The notes beneath the pieces were generated by a model. It did not search any database and had not been told where the DNA came from. It was given only the letters and a program-made list of their open reading frames with translations. From Phytopseudomonas dryadis (GTDB lineage: Bacteria > Pseudomonadota > Gammaproteobacteria > Pseudomonadales > Pseudomonadaceae), in contig NZ_QJUM01000007.1 of the NCBI RefSeq assembly GCF_004327355.1, forward strand, positions 62,001-126,000: a stretch of DNA of 64,000 nucleotides. Reading direction: 5' to 3'. The position numbers and the translations under genes were made by a program. Shown here in pieces: positions 55,181-64,000 of the stretch (positions are counted from its first letter, which is position 1; every line of letters begins with the position of its first letter).

Positions 55181-56470
55181 TCAGAACAGCGCCAGCTTGA
55201 TCACGCAGAACACAGCCAGCGCCACCAGCATGCCGTTGAGTTCGCGCCAGCGGCCGGCCAGGCTCTTGGCCGCGACCCAGGTGATGAAGCCGAAGGCGAT
55301 GCCGGTGGCGATGGAGTAGGTCAGCGGCATGGCCAGGGCGGTGACCACCACGGGGGCGGCGATGGTGATGTCGCTCCAGTCGATCTCGGCCATGCCCGAG
55401 GCCATCAGCACGGCGACGAACAGCAGCGCCGGCGCGGTGGCGAAGGCCGGCACGCTGCCGGCCAGCGGGGCGAAGAACAGGGCGAACAGGAACAGCACGG
55501 CGACCACGATGGCGGTCAGCCCGGTACGCCCGCCGGCACTCACCCCGGCGGCCGATTCGATGTAGCTGGTGGTGGTCGAGGTGCCCAGCAGCGAGCCGCC
55601 CAGGGCCGCGGTGCTGTCGGCGATCAGCGCGCGGCCCATCTTCGGCAGGTGGCCGTCCTTGCGCATCAGCCCGGCCTTCTTGGCCACCGCGATCAGGGTG
55701 CCGGAATTGTCGAACAGGTCGACGAAGAGGAAGGCGAAGATCACGCTGATCAGGCCCACGTCCAGGGCGCCGGCGATATCCAGCTGGAGAAAGGTCGGCG
55801 CCAGCGACGGCGGCATCGACACCAGGCCGCCGAACTCGCTGACCCCGAGCAGAATGCTCAGCAGGGTGACCACCAGAATGCTGATCAGTACCGCGCCGGT
55901 GATGCGCAGCGCTTCCATGGCGATGATCAGGAAGAAACCGAGAATGGCCAGCAGCGCCGCGGGCGAGCCCAGGTCGCCGAGGCCGACCATGGTCGCCGGG
56001 TTGGCGGCGACGATGCCGGCGTTCTGCAGGGCGATCAGCGCCAGGAACAGGCCGATGCCGGCGGCGATGGCCGAGCGCAGCTCCAGGGGGATGCTGTTGA
56101 TGATCCATTCGCGGATCTTGAAGATCGACAGCAGGAAGAACAGGCACGCCGAGAGGAACACCGCGCCCAGCGCCACCTGCCAGGTGTGGCCCATGCCCAG
56201 CACCACGGTGTAGGTGAAGAAGGCGTTGAGGCCCATGCCCGGAGCCAGGGCGATCGGGTAGTTGGCGATCAGGCCCATCACCGCCGAGCCGAAGGCCGCC
56301 GCCAGGCAGGTGGCGACGAACACCGCGCCCTTGTCCATGCCGGTCTCGCCGAGGATGCTCGGGTTGACGAACAGGATGTAGGCCATGGTCAGGAAGGTGG
56401 TGACCCCGGCGAGGATCTCCGTGCGAACCGTGGTGTCGTGCGCTTTGAGTTGGAACAGTCTTTCCAGCAT
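55181..56470 (-). CDS. NCS2-family purine (adenine/hypoxanthine/guanine) permease
   Basis: 429 residues with 12-14 hydrophobic segments. AzgA-like NCS2 marks are ILAGVTTFLTMAYILFVNPS, ALAPGMGLNAFFTY, FVDLFDNSGTLIAVAKKAGL and GTSTTTSYIESAAGVSAGGR. It imports purine bases with protons. It is adjacent to trmA as in PAO1. A sigma-54-like motif lies about 65 bases upstream. Confidence 0.92.
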   Translation of the reverse strand: MLERLFQLKAHDTTVRTEILAGVTTFLTMAYILFVNPSILGETGMDKGAVFVATCLAAAFGSAVMGLIANYPIALAPGMGLNAFFTYTVVLGMGHTWQVALGAVFLSACLFFLLSIFKIREWIINSIPLELRSAIAAGIGLFLALIALQNAGIVAANPATMVGLGDLGSPAALLAILGFFLIIAMEALRITGAVLISILVVTLLSILLGVSEFGGLVSMPPSLAPTFLQLDIAGALDVGLISVIFAFLFVDLFDNSGTLIAVAKKAGLMRKDGHLPKMGRALIADSTAALGGSLLGTSTTTSYIESAAGVSAGGRTGLTAIVVAVLFLFALFFAPLAGSVPAFATAPALLFVAVLMASGMAEIDWSDITIAAPVVVTALAMPLTYSIATGIAFGFITWVAAKSLAGRWRELNGMLVALAVFCVIKLALF

Positions 56471-56524
56471 GCGGGGCTCCCGGTGGCAGCGAACGCGTGT
56501 TTGAGAGGGGCGGGGCGCAAGCCA

Positions 56525-56540
56525 AGCACATCATGTGCCA
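56525..56540 (-). promoter_or_regulatory. Possible sigma-54 promoter / palindrome upstream of the purine permease
   Basis: The minus strand reads TGGCACATGATGTGCT, matching TGGCAC-N5-TTGCW at all but one defined position with correct GG-N10-GC spacing. It is also a palindrome (AGCACAT-CATGTGC), so it might instead be an operator. The rest of the 373-base gap to hscC shows no gene. Confidence 0.45.
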
Positions 56541-56843
56541 AGGCGCCCCGATGTACCGCGGATTCGCTAGCGGCCTGCGCGCGGCATCATATCAGCTCGC
56601 CCCGGGCGTTAAAAACATGACCGAATGGACAGTTTTGGTGCGTCCCGGGTGGACGCCGTTACCGTTTCAGTGCCGGAACGGGCAGGGCCAGCGCCCTGCG
56701 CGACAAAAGACGCTCGCCGGGTGAGCGGCTTGGCAAACTTGACGCGACGGACTTTACCGGCGCCGCGCGTCCCGCTCTAATATCGAGCCGGCGCAGGAAC
56801 ATCCCGTTTCCTGGCCAGGAACGCACAGGGAGGCTGCGGCTGG

Positions 56844-58535
56844 ATGATCATCGGAATAGACCTCGGTACCACCAACAGCCTGGTCGCCGTCTGGGATGGC
56901 GAAGCGGCCCGGCTGGTGCCCAACGCCCTCGGCCGTCTGCTGACGCCCAGCGTGGTCGGCCTGGACAACCAGGGTCAACTGATCGTCGGCGATATCGCCC
57001 GCGAGCGCCTGCAGACCCATCCCCAGCTCACCAGCGCATTGTTCAAGCGCAACATGGGCAGCGCCCAGGTCGCGCGCCTGGGCGAGCGCGCGTTCCGTCC
57101 CGAGGAATTGTCGGCGCTGGTGTTGCGCAGCCTCAAGGAAGACGTCGAGCGGATCTACGGGCAGCCCGTCAGCGAAGCGGTGATCAGCGTGCCGGCCTAT
57201 TTCAGCGATGCCCAGCGCAAGGCGACGCGCATCGCCGGCGAACTGGCCGGCCTCAAGGTCGAGAAGCTGATCAACGAACCCACCGCCGCGGCCCTGGCCT
57301 ACGGCCTGCACCAGAAGGGCGAGGCGACGTTCCTGGTGTTCGACCTGGGCGGCGGCACTTTCGATGTCTCGGTGCTGGAGCTGTTCGACGGCATCATGGA
57401 GGTCCGCGCCAGTGCCGGCGACAACTTCCTCGGTGGCGAGGACTTCGATGACGCGCTGGTCGCCCATTTTCTCGCCGAGCAGGCCGGCCAGGGGCTGCCC
57501 GACGCCAGCCAGCCGGCCATCCGCCAGCGCCTGCGCCGCGAGGCCCAGCGCGTGCGCCACGCCCTCGGCCAGCAAGGCCAGGCCAGCTTCCAGTTGCGCG
57601 AGGACAGCCGCGAGTGGCAGCAGTCGATAAGCCAGGAGCAGTTGCTGCGCATCTGCGAGCCCCTGCTCGAGCGCCTGCGCGCGCCCATCGAGCGGGCGCT
57701 GCGCGATGCGCGCATCAAGGTGGCCGACCTCGACGAGGTACTGCTGGTCGGCGGCACCACGCGCATGCCGCTGGTACGCAAGCTGGTCGCCAGCCTGTTC
57801 GGCCGCTTCCCCTCGATGAACCTCAATCCTGACGAAGTGATCGCCCAGGGCGCCGCCATCCAGGCGGCGCTGAAAGCCCGCGATGCCTCGCTGGAAGAAG
57901 TGGTGCTGACCGATGTCTGCCCCTACAGCCTCGGGGTGGAAATCTCCAAGACGGTCGGGACGCAACAGCAGGCCGGCCATTACCTGCCGATCATCGAACG
58001 CAATTGCGTGGTGCCGGTGAGCCGGGTGAAGAGCGTGCAGACCCTGCACGACGGGCAGAAACAGGTCAGCGTGCGCATCTTCCAGGGAGAGAGCCGGCTG
58101 GTGGCCAACAACATCTTCCTCGGCGAGCTGGACATCGACGTGCCGCCGCGGCCGGCTGGCGAGGTGTCGCTGGACATCCGCTTCACCTATGACAGCAACG
58201 GCCTGCTCGAAGCCCAGGTGGACACGCCGCTGACCGGCGACAGCCGGCGCCTGGTGATCGAGAACAACCCGGGCGTACTCAGCCCCGAGGAAATCACCGA
58301 GCGTTTCGCGGCCTTGCAGGCGCTCAAGGTCCATCCCCGTGACCAGCAGGTCAACAGCATGCTGATGGCGCGCCTGGAGCGCCTCTATCAGGAAAGCCTG
58401 GGCGACCTGCGCGAACATGTCGGGCAACTGGCGGCGCATTTCACCAGCATCCTGGAACGCCAGGACGAACGCGAGATCCGGGAGCTGCGCTCGGAATTGC
58501 TGGCGCGCCTGGATGCCATCGAGCACGGTTACTGA
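56844..58535 (+). CDS. hscC: HscC-type Hsp70 chaperone
   Basis: 563 residues, shorter than DnaK (about 638) because the C-terminal lid is reduced, as in HscC. The ATPase domain has IIGIDLGTTNSLVAVWDG, VPAYFSDAQRKATRIAGEL, FDLGGGTFDVSVLELFDG and VLLVGGTTRMPLVRKLV; the substrate domain follows from about residue 365. It is followed closely by two J-like genes, its likely dedicated partners, as in the hscC region of E. coli. Confidence 0.93.
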   Translation: MIIGIDLGTTNSLVAVWDGEAARLVPNALGRLLTPSVVGLDNQGQLIVGDIARERLQTHPQLTSALFKRNMGSAQVARLGERAFRPEELSALVLRSLKEDVERIYGQPVSEAVISVPAYFSDAQRKATRIAGELAGLKVEKLINEPTAAALAYGLHQKGEATFLVFDLGGGTFDVSVLELFDGIMEVRASAGDNFLGGEDFDDALVAHFLAEQAGQGLPDASQPAIRQRLRREAQRVRHALGQQGQASFQLREDSREWQQSISQEQLLRICEPLLERLRAPIERALRDARIKVADLDEVLLVGGTTRMPLVRKLVASLFGRFPSMNLNPDEVIAQGAAIQAALKARDASLEEVVLTDVCPYSLGVEISKTVGTQQQAGHYLPIIERNCVVPVSRVKSVQTLHDGQKQVSVRIFQGESRLVANNIFLGELDIDVPPRPAGEVSLDIRFTYDSNGLLEAQVDTPLTGDSRRLVIENNPGVLSPEEITERFAALQALKVHPRDQQVNSMLMARLERLYQESLGDLREHVGQLAAHFTSILERQDEREIRELRSELLARLDAIEHGY

Positions 58536-58542
58536 GGCGCCC

Positions 58543-60105
58543 ATGAATCCCTGGAAACTGCTCGGCCTGGACGCCGGGGCCGATACGCGGAGCATCAAGC
58601 GCCGCTATGCCCAACTGCTCAAACAACATCGCCCGGATGACGACGCCGAGGCCTTCCAGCGCCTGCGCGAGGCCTACGAGCAGGCCCTGCGTCTGGCCGC
58701 CGCCGGTAGCGACGAGGCCTCTGCACCGGCCTGCGAGCCGGCCCTGGCCAGCGCCGGGCAGCCCCGCCCGTCAGCTGTCGCCGATGAAGGGAGTCCGCTT
58801 GCGCTCGCGCCCCTCGCGGCGGTGACGAGAGATGCCGATGTCCAGGCCCGAATCGGCCAGTTGCTCGACGCCGCTTCCTCGCTGGACGAGGCGCTGCGGC
58901 GGGCCCGTGAGCAAGGGCTGGAAGCCGATTTCCAGCGCCACCTGCTGGCGCGCTGCGCGGCGTTCGACGAACGCGGCGTGACCATGCTGCGCTGGGCCAT
59001 GCGGCAGTTGCACTGGCTGTCGCCCTGGCAAGCCGATTACCTGCCGCAGGCTCATCTCGATGGCCTGGCCGGGCGCCTGCTGGCGCTGGAGCTGGAACAA
59101 CTGCGGCGGCGTTTGCAGGCCGGTGAGGAACGCGCCGTGCTGGAAGCCGTCGGCGTGCTGCTGGCCAGCGACTGGCTGCACGCCTTGGACCGCCGCCTGC
59201 AGTTGCAGCACGGTTTGATCCGTTTGCTCGAGGAGGTCGAGTCCTGGTCCGCCGCCTTTTTCGAGCGGCTGGGCGCCCTGCTCGGCTGGGACGAGGACCA
59301 GGGCGAACTGCCCTGTTCCCGCGAGCGCTGGCATGCCCTCTGCCGGCGCTGCGAGCGCCAGGCGGCAGGGCTGCACCTGCAACAGCAATTGCGCGAGACC
59401 TGGCCGCTGAGCGCCGAACAGCGGGCGGCGTGGTTGCTGCTCAAGCCGCTGGACGAAGGCGAATGCCGGCGCCTGGTCGATCGCTTCGGCGAAGACGACT
59501 GGCTGGCCTGCGAGGCGCTGGATGAGCTGTTGCACGCGCGTTATCCCGAACTGCCGGCCCTGCTCGGGCTGGTCGTCGCGGATGACTGGCGTCGCTGGCA
59601 GCCCCGCAACTGGGCGGCGCCGGCGGCGGTCTATGCCTGGCTGCTGCTGTTCGCCAGCATGTTCGCCGATGCCCTGTACCGTTCCATGTCCGGGGTGTTT
59701 GCGGCGCGCTCCAAGGGGCTGCTCGGCCTGGGGCTGGAGAATCTGGTCGCCAGCCTGTTCATGATCGCCCTGTTGGCCTGCCTGGCCCGTGGCTGGGGCT
59801 GGCTGGCGCGTTTTTTCACCGTGCTCGACATGCCGCTGAGCCGCCTCCTGCTACCGGCCGCATGGCGTGACCGCGGAGCCGGCATGCTGCTGTTGCGCCA
59901 CGGCGTGCCGGCGGCGCTGTTCGCGGCGTTGATCGCGCTGTTCGCGCCCGCTGCGTTGGACAGCCGGGCGGTGTTCGCCGGGGTGCTCGCGCTGCAGTTG
60001 CTGTTCCTCGGTCTGGTCGGCAGCGGCCGCTCGCCGTGGCCACGCCTGGCGATGCTCAGGGGCGGGCTGTTCAAGGTCGATTACAGCCGCAAGGCCGAGT
60101 GGTGA
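58543..60105 (+). CDS. Membrane J-like protein 1, partner of HscC
   Basis: 520 residues. The N-terminal 50 residues are a compact J domain (MNPWKLLGLDAGADTRSIKR, YAQLLKQHRPDDDAEAFQRL) in which the canonical His-Pro-Asp reads Arg30-Pro31-Asp32, preceded by His29. A long helical middle region follows. The C-terminal third has about four hydrophobic helices (AAVYAWLLLFASMFADALY, LVASLFMIALLACLARGW, HGVPAALFAALIALFAPAAL, LALQLLFLGLVG). It starts seven bases after hscC. It probably recruits HscC to the inner membrane. Confidence 0.82.
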   Translation: MNPWKLLGLDAGADTRSIKRRYAQLLKQHRPDDDAEAFQRLREAYEQALRLAAAGSDEASAPACEPALASAGQPRPSAVADEGSPLALAPLAAVTRDADVQARIGQLLDAASSLDEALRRAREQGLEADFQRHLLARCAAFDERGVTMLRWAMRQLHWLSPWQADYLPQAHLDGLAGRLLALELEQLRRRLQAGEERAVLEAVGVLLASDWLHALDRRLQLQHGLIRLLEEVESWSAAFFERLGALLGWDEDQGELPCSRERWHALCRRCERQAAGLHLQQQLRETWPLSAEQRAAWLLLKPLDEGECRRLVDRFGEDDWLACEALDELLHARYPELPALLGLVVADDWRRWQPRNWAAPAAVYAWLLLFASMFADALYRSMSGVFAARSKGLLGLGLENLVASLFMIALLACLARGWGWLARFFTVLDMPLSRLLLPAAWRDRGAGMLLLRHGVPAALFAALIALFAPAALDSRAVFAGVLALQLLFLGLVGSGRSPWPRLAMLRGGLFKVDYSRKAEW

Positions 60106-61841
60106 GCCCCTGGCAACTGCTCGGCCTGGACGCCGAGGCCGATACGCGCAGCATCAAGCGCCGCTACGCCCAATTGCTCAAGCAGCACCGTCCGGACGAA
60201 GACCCGGAAGCCTTTCAGCGTCTGCGCGAGGCCTACGAATACGCGATCGAATGGGCCAGCCAGGAAGTACCTGAGCCCGCCTCGCCGCCTGAGCTCGATC
60301 AGCCATCCGTAGTGGTCGTGCCGGAACCGTTTGGCAACGGTCAGCGTGCCTTCGTGCCGTTGAGCGCGACACAAGAGGCGCACCTCGACGAACAGGCTCG
60401 GATCGCGTTTCTGATCGATACCTGCGAGTCGTTAGATATAGCCTTACTGGACGCCCGAGAGGCCAATCTCGAGCGGGAGTTTCAGCTTGAGCTGGTGCGT
60501 CGTTGTGAGGAAAGGGATGAACGTGCCCTCGAAATCCTGCGTTGGGCGATGGCGCGTCTGGACTGGCTGACGCCCTGGCAGGCCGATTACCTGCCACCGG
60601 TGGCCATGGCTCAGCTTGCGCAGCGCCTGCTCGAGGTCGAACTGGCTGAGTTGCGCGCGTCATTGCCGGTGATCAGCGAGTCACGCTTCCATCATCGGGT
60701 GTACGAACTGGCGCGGCAGAAGTGGTTGAGACCGCTGGAGTTGAACAGGCAGTTGCAGCAGGCGTTGGTGCCGATACTTGAACGGTACGAGCAGGCATCG
60801 GTCGAGCTGATCGAGCGCCTGGAAAGACTGTTCGGCTGGAGTGAGCAAGATGGATACCTGCCCTGCGATGGCGAGCGCTGGGCGGCATTGTTGGCACGGC
60901 TGGCGTCGGAGAAAGAACTGCGGATGCTGCGCGCGCTCCTCGCCGTCTCCCAGCCACAGACTCCCGAACAGCGTGCGGCCTGGTTCCTGTTCCGGCCCAT
61001 GAGCAATGGCCAGCGGCGCAGAATGGCCGATGGTTTCGGCGAGCAGGACTGGCAAGCCTGTCAGGCGCTGGCCGCGACTGTCAGGATGCCCCATCGGCCA
61101 TCTGTGCAGGGCGTGCTCTACTTCCCCGAATGGCGCCAGTGGCGGCCGCGGGAGTGGGGGGCTTTCGCCGCACTCTATGCTTGGCTGCTGACGGCGTTGG
61201 TTTTGTTGATCAATCAGGCCTACAGGCCCTCTGCCGCTGACGGACAGTCGTTGCTGAGGGATGGACTCCTGGCACTGGTTGCCAGCGCGGTGACCATCGC
61301 GCTGCTGAGCCTGCTGCGCAGAGGCTGGGGGTGGATGGCGCGGCGTCTCGCCTCGCTGGATGTATGGCTGAGCCGGTTCATTCTACCGGCGGGGGTGTGG
61401 CGTCAGGGCGCGGGCTTGCTGCTCATTCGTCATCTGCTGCCGGCGACCATGTTCGCGCTGCTGGTGGGCGCTTGGGCCAAGCACGTGCCCTGGGCGGCAG
61501 CACTGGCAATGATGACCTTAATCGGCAGTGTCTGTTTCCTCGCCGCCGTGACCGCCGGTGCTTCGCCGACAGGCTGGTGGACGCTGCTCAGGAGAGGCAT
61601 TGGCGGCAGGGCAGTGCTGATGTTGATGCTCTGGCTGGCGATCATCGTTGGCGGCACCCTGCTGGCTGGCCTGGTAGGGCCGGAGGTACGCAAGAGCTAT
61701 CCTCAGCGCGCGACTGAGGGCCGTGCCGATCTGCTCAAGCCCTGTGCGCGACCGGCAGATGCCCAACAGCGGCATGACTGCGATGACGCGGCGCGGATGG
61801 TCGGTGAAGCCCTGCAACGAGCCGAAGGACGAACGCCCTAA
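60102..61841 (+). CDS. Membrane J-like protein 2, paralogue of the preceding gene
   Basis: 579 residues from GTG 60102, overlapping the previous stop by four bases. The first 50 residues are almost identical to the upstream protein, again with HRPD in place of HPD. The middle regions also align (LDWLTPWQADYLPPVAMAQL against LHWLSPWQADYLPQAHLDGL), so the pair arose by tandem duplication. Membrane helices near the C-terminus are followed by an extra soluble tail (CARPADAQQRHDCDDAARMV) with two cysteines. Codon use in its middle (60400-61000) looks less GC-biased than in the first copy. Confidence 0.82.
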   Translation: MSPWQLLGLDAEADTRSIKRRYAQLLKQHRPDEDPEAFQRLREAYEYAIEWASQEVPEPASPPELDQPSVVVVPEPFGNGQRAFVPLSATQEAHLDEQARIAFLIDTCESLDIALLDAREANLEREFQLELVRRCEERDERALEILRWAMARLDWLTPWQADYLPPVAMAQLAQRLLEVELAELRASLPVISESRFHHRVYELARQKWLRPLELNRQLQQALVPILERYEQASVELIERLERLFGWSEQDGYLPCDGERWAALLARLASEKELRMLRALLAVSQPQTPEQRAAWFLFRPMSNGQRRRMADGFGEQDWQACQALAATVRMPHRPSVQGVLYFPEWRQWRPREWGAFAALYAWLLTALVLLINQAYRPSAADGQSLLRDGLLALVASAVTIALLSLLRRGWGWMARRLASLDVWLSRFILPAGVWRQGAGLLLIRHLLPATMFALLVGAWAKHVPWAAALAMMTLIGSVCFLAAVTAGASPTGWWTLLRRGIGGRAVLMLMLWLAIIVGGTLLAGLVGPEVRKSYPQRATEGRADLLKPCARPADAQQRHDCDDAARMVGEALQRAEGRTP

Positions 61842-63076
61842 GGCTTGTCTTCCCACACCAGCGGGTCATGCATGCGGTCGCGCCTGGACAGGTCCGGGAA
61901 CAGCTTGATCCACAGGGCGCTGATGGCGATGGCGCCGAAGCCGCCAATCAACACGGCCGGCACGGTGCCGAACCAGGCGGCGCTGACCCCGGCGCGGAAA
62001 TCACCGAGCTGGTTGGAGGCGCCGATGAACAGGCCGTTCACGGCACCAACCCGGCCACGCATGTCGTCCGGCGTCTGCAACTGCACGAAGGCACCGCGGA
62101 TCACCATGCTGACCATGTCTGCCGCGCCGAGCAGCACCAGGGTCGCCAGGCTGAACCACAGCGAAGTGGACAGGCCGAAGCCGATGGTGGCCACGCCGAA
62201 GATCGCCACCGAGCCGAGAATCACCGGGCCCACCCGGCGTTCGATGGGGTGGCGCGCCAGCCAGATCGACATCAGCAGGGCGCCCACCGCCGGCGCCGAG
62301 CGCAGCAGGCCGAGGCCCCAGGGGCCGGTGAGCAGGATGTCCTTGGCGAACACCGGCAACAGCGCCGTGGCGCCGCCGAGCAGTACGGCGAACATGTCCA
62401 TGGAGATGGCACCGAGCACTTCCGGGCGGCTGCGGATAAAGCGGAAACCCGCCAGCAACGACTCCACCGAGATCTTCTGTTTCAGCGGCTTCTGCTGCGA
62501 GGGCAGGCTGAGCATCAGGCACAGGGCGATCAGGTACAGCCCCAGCGCCGGGCCGTAGACCCAGCCCGGGGCGATGGCGAAGAGCACGCCGCCGAGCGCG
62601 GGGGAGACGATGGTGGCGGTCTGCATCGCCGAGCTGGAGGCTGCCACCGCTGCCGGGAACAGCCCCGGCGGCACGATGTTCGGCAGCAGCGCCTGGGTGG
62701 TGGGCATCTCGAACGCCCGTGCCGTGCCCATCAGAAAGGCGATGACGAAGATCATCTCGCGGGTCAGGCTGCCGGTGCTGGTGCCGATCAGCAGGGTGAT
62801 GGCGACCGCGGCCTGGCCGCACTGGCACAGCGCGGCGACCTTGCGCCTGTCGAAGCGGTCGGCGACATGCCCGGTCAGCAGGATGAAGAGGATTTTCGGC
62901 AGGAATTCCACCAGGCCGACCAGACCCAGGTCGAGCACATTGCCGGTGAGGCTGTACATCTGCCAGCCGATGGCCACGGTGAGCATCTGGAAGCCGCTGG
63001 CGGTGAATACCCGGGCCAGCCAGAAGCGAATGAAGGGAACATGGTGACGCAGCAGCAACTGGCCGTGCACGGACAT
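61838..63076 (-). CDS. MFS transporter (EntS-like)
   Basis: 412 residues with about twelve membrane helices. The loop 2-3 motif is GHVADRFDRRKVA. The family resembles EntS-type exporters (AFEMPTTQALLPNIVPPGLF, VRGAF-like VIRGAFVQLQTPDDMRGRV). Export of a siderophore or drug-like compound is possible, but no biosynthesis genes adjoin. It converges on the J-like pair with a four-base overlap. Confidence 0.87.
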   Translation of the reverse strand: MSVHGQLLLRHHVPFIRFWLARVFTASGFQMLTVAIGWQMYSLTGNVLDLGLVGLVEFLPKILFILLTGHVADRFDRRKVAALCQCGQAAVAITLLIGTSTGSLTREMIFVIAFLMGTARAFEMPTTQALLPNIVPPGLFPAAVAASSSAMQTATIVSPALGGVLFAIAPGWVYGPALGLYLIALCLMLSLPSQQKPLKQKISVESLLAGFRFIRSRPEVLGAISMDMFAVLLGGATALLPVFAKDILLTGPWGLGLLRSAPAVGALLMSIWLARHPIERRVGPVILGSVAIFGVATIGFGLSTSLWFSLATLVLLGAADMVSMVIRGAFVQLQTPDDMRGRVGAVNGLFIGASNQLGDFRAGVSAAWFGTVPAVLIGGFGAIAISALWIKLFPDLSRRDRMHDPLVWEDKP

Positions 63077-63468
63077 GGGAATGCTTAGGAGGCTAACGAC
63101 GGGGCGGCAAGCCTAGCATACTCGGCGCGACATTTGGACGCAGGCGCCCGGGCTGCGACGACTGGCAGCGTGCGTCCGTGGGCAAGCGGTTTCGGCGCCC
63201 GTCCGGCCGCCCACTGTCCGCGCCTGTCGCCTGGCCGCAAGCGGCGCTTTCAGCCCTTCGTCCGGCAAGGCGCACCTGTGCCAGTGGCGCGGAACTAAGT
63301 CATAACGCCGCACGCGACGGCCTGCCGCGCGGCAACCCACCACGGCGGCAGGCGGCGGGGTGGGGGGTAGTCTTTCGTCGATCGTTTGATCCAGGTCAAG
63401 GCGCTTGGCGCTTTTCCTGTTCTCGCAATGCTTGCAACTAGAACGATAACCTGATCGAGGACGCTTGC
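63077..63468. promoter_or_regulatory. Divergent promoter region of the MFS gene and cioA
   Basis: 392 bases without a convincing gene. It contains the Anr-box-like site listed separately. Small frames across it lack ribosome sites. Confidence 0.5.
63386..63399. promoter_or_regulatory. Anr/Fnr-type box upstream of the terminal oxidase
   Basis: TTGATCCAGGTCAA differs from TTGAT-N4-ATCAA at one position. It ends 69 bases before the cioA start. In P. aeruginosa, Anr represses the cyanide-insensitive oxidase at low oxygen, which would suit this site. Confidence 0.65.
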
Positions 63469-64000
63469 ATGTTCGGCCTAGAGGCTTTGGATCTCGCCCG
63501 TATCCAGTTCGCCTTCACCATTTCCTTCCACATCATCTTTCCCGCCATCACCATTGGCCTGGCCAGCTACCTGGCCGTGCTCGAAGGCCTGTGGCTGAAG
63601 ACCGGGGAGGCGGTGTACCGCGATCTCTATCACTTCTGGTCGAAGATCTTCGCCGTCAACTTCGGCATGGGCGTGGTCTCCGGCCTGGTCATGGCGTATC
63701 AGTTCGGCACCAACTGGAGCGCGTTTTCCGACTTCGCCGGCTCGGTCACCGGGCCGCTGCTGGCCTACGAAGTGCTCACCGCGTTCTTCCTCGAGGCCGG
63801 CTTTCTCGGCGTCATGCTGTTCGGCTGGAACCGCGTGGGGCCGGGGCTGCATTTCTTTTCCACGCTCATGGTGGCGGTCGGCACGCTGATCTCGACCTTC
63901 TGGATCCTCGCCTCCAACAGCTGGATGCAGACGCCCCAGGGCTTCGAGATCGTCGACGGCCGGGTGATTCCGGTGGACTGGTTCGCCGTGGTGTTCAACC
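63469..64000 (+). CDS. cioA: Cytochrome bd-type (cyanide-insensitive) oxidase subunit I, 5' part
   Basis: 177 N-terminal residues visible. MFGLEALDLARIQFAFTISF then HIIFPAITIGLASYLAVLEG is the CydA/CioA start, with the haem-ligand His in FHIIFPA. FAVNFGMGVVSGLVMAYQFG and FFLEAGFLGVMLFGWNRVGP follow. The Q-loop that separates CioA from CydA lies beyond the window, so cioA is preferred only because it is the usual Pseudomonas form. GAGG precedes ATG 63469. Confidence 0.9.
   Translation, partial: MFGLEALDLARIQFAFTISFHIIFPAITIGLASYLAVLEGLWLKTGEAVYRDLYHFWSKIFAVNFGMGVVSGLVMAYQFGTNWSAFSDFAGSVTGPLLAYEVLTAFFLEAGFLGVMLFGWNRVGPGLHFFSTLMVAVGTLISTFWILASNSWMQTPQGFEIVDGRVIPVDWFAVVFN

Overview
The window reads as a chromosomal segment of a high-GC gammaproteobacterium, almost certainly a Pseudomonas close to the P. 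aeruginosa lineage but not P. aeruginosa itself. From memory of PAO1, the order rmlBDAC - dctBD - dctPQM - fabY - cysQ - nudE - yrfG matches PA5161-PA5177 with the same orientations, except that arcDABC is missing between dctM and fabY. The trmA/NCS2 permease pair matches PA4719-PA4720.

Layout. (1) 1-4.6 kb: partial solute-binding protein, MocR/PdxR-type regulator, class III aminotransferase and class II aldolase, linked by a shared 12-base motif that looks like a common operator. (2) 4.9-13.2 kb: a minus-strand nitrogen operon, allophanate hydrolase - GntR regulator - urtABCDE (urea ABC importer), with an exact sigma-54 promoter motif in front. (3) 13.7-18.1 kb: HAD nucleotidase, nudE, cysQ and fabY. 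(4) 18.6-25.2 kb: DctPQM TRAP carrier and DctBD two-component system, with a sigma-54 promoter and two dyads upstream of dctP. (5) 25.4-28.8 kb: dTDP-L-rhamnose genes rmlBDAC. (6) 29.1-31.4 kb: zinc metallopeptidase, DUF411 protein, DUF4345-type membrane protein and a shortened GNAT protein.

(7) 31.8-53.6 kb is the accessory core: a complete-looking non-flagellar type III secretion system. Operon 1 is small needle candidate - sctD - sctX-like - sctY-like - sctV - sctC2 - lipoprotein. Operon 2 is sctC1 - small ORF - sctI - J - K - L - N - O - Q - R - S - T - U. The secretin is split as in rhizobial (Rhc) systems. The C-terminal secretin half resembles Tad/Flp pilus secretins and sits beside a small lipoprotein and a TadD-like TPR lipoprotein. 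The export switch SctU lacks the NPTH self-cleavage motif. SctQ has an internal start with an excellent ribosome-binding site. An SctX/SctY-like pair precedes sctV. A winged-helix/NB-ARC ATPase regulator and a 1125-residue HrpF/NolX/HrpK-like candidate translocator lie downstream.

(8) 53.9-64 kb returns to core genes: trmA, an NCS2 purine permease, an HscC-type Hsp70 followed by two membrane J-like proteins with a degenerate HPD motif, an MFS exporter, and the start of cioA/cydA behind an Anr-box-like site. Intergenic gaps throughout carry several dispersed palindromic repeat families and two tracts of a 7-base tandem repeat. No tRNA, rRNA, CRISPR array, integrase or transposase was recognised.
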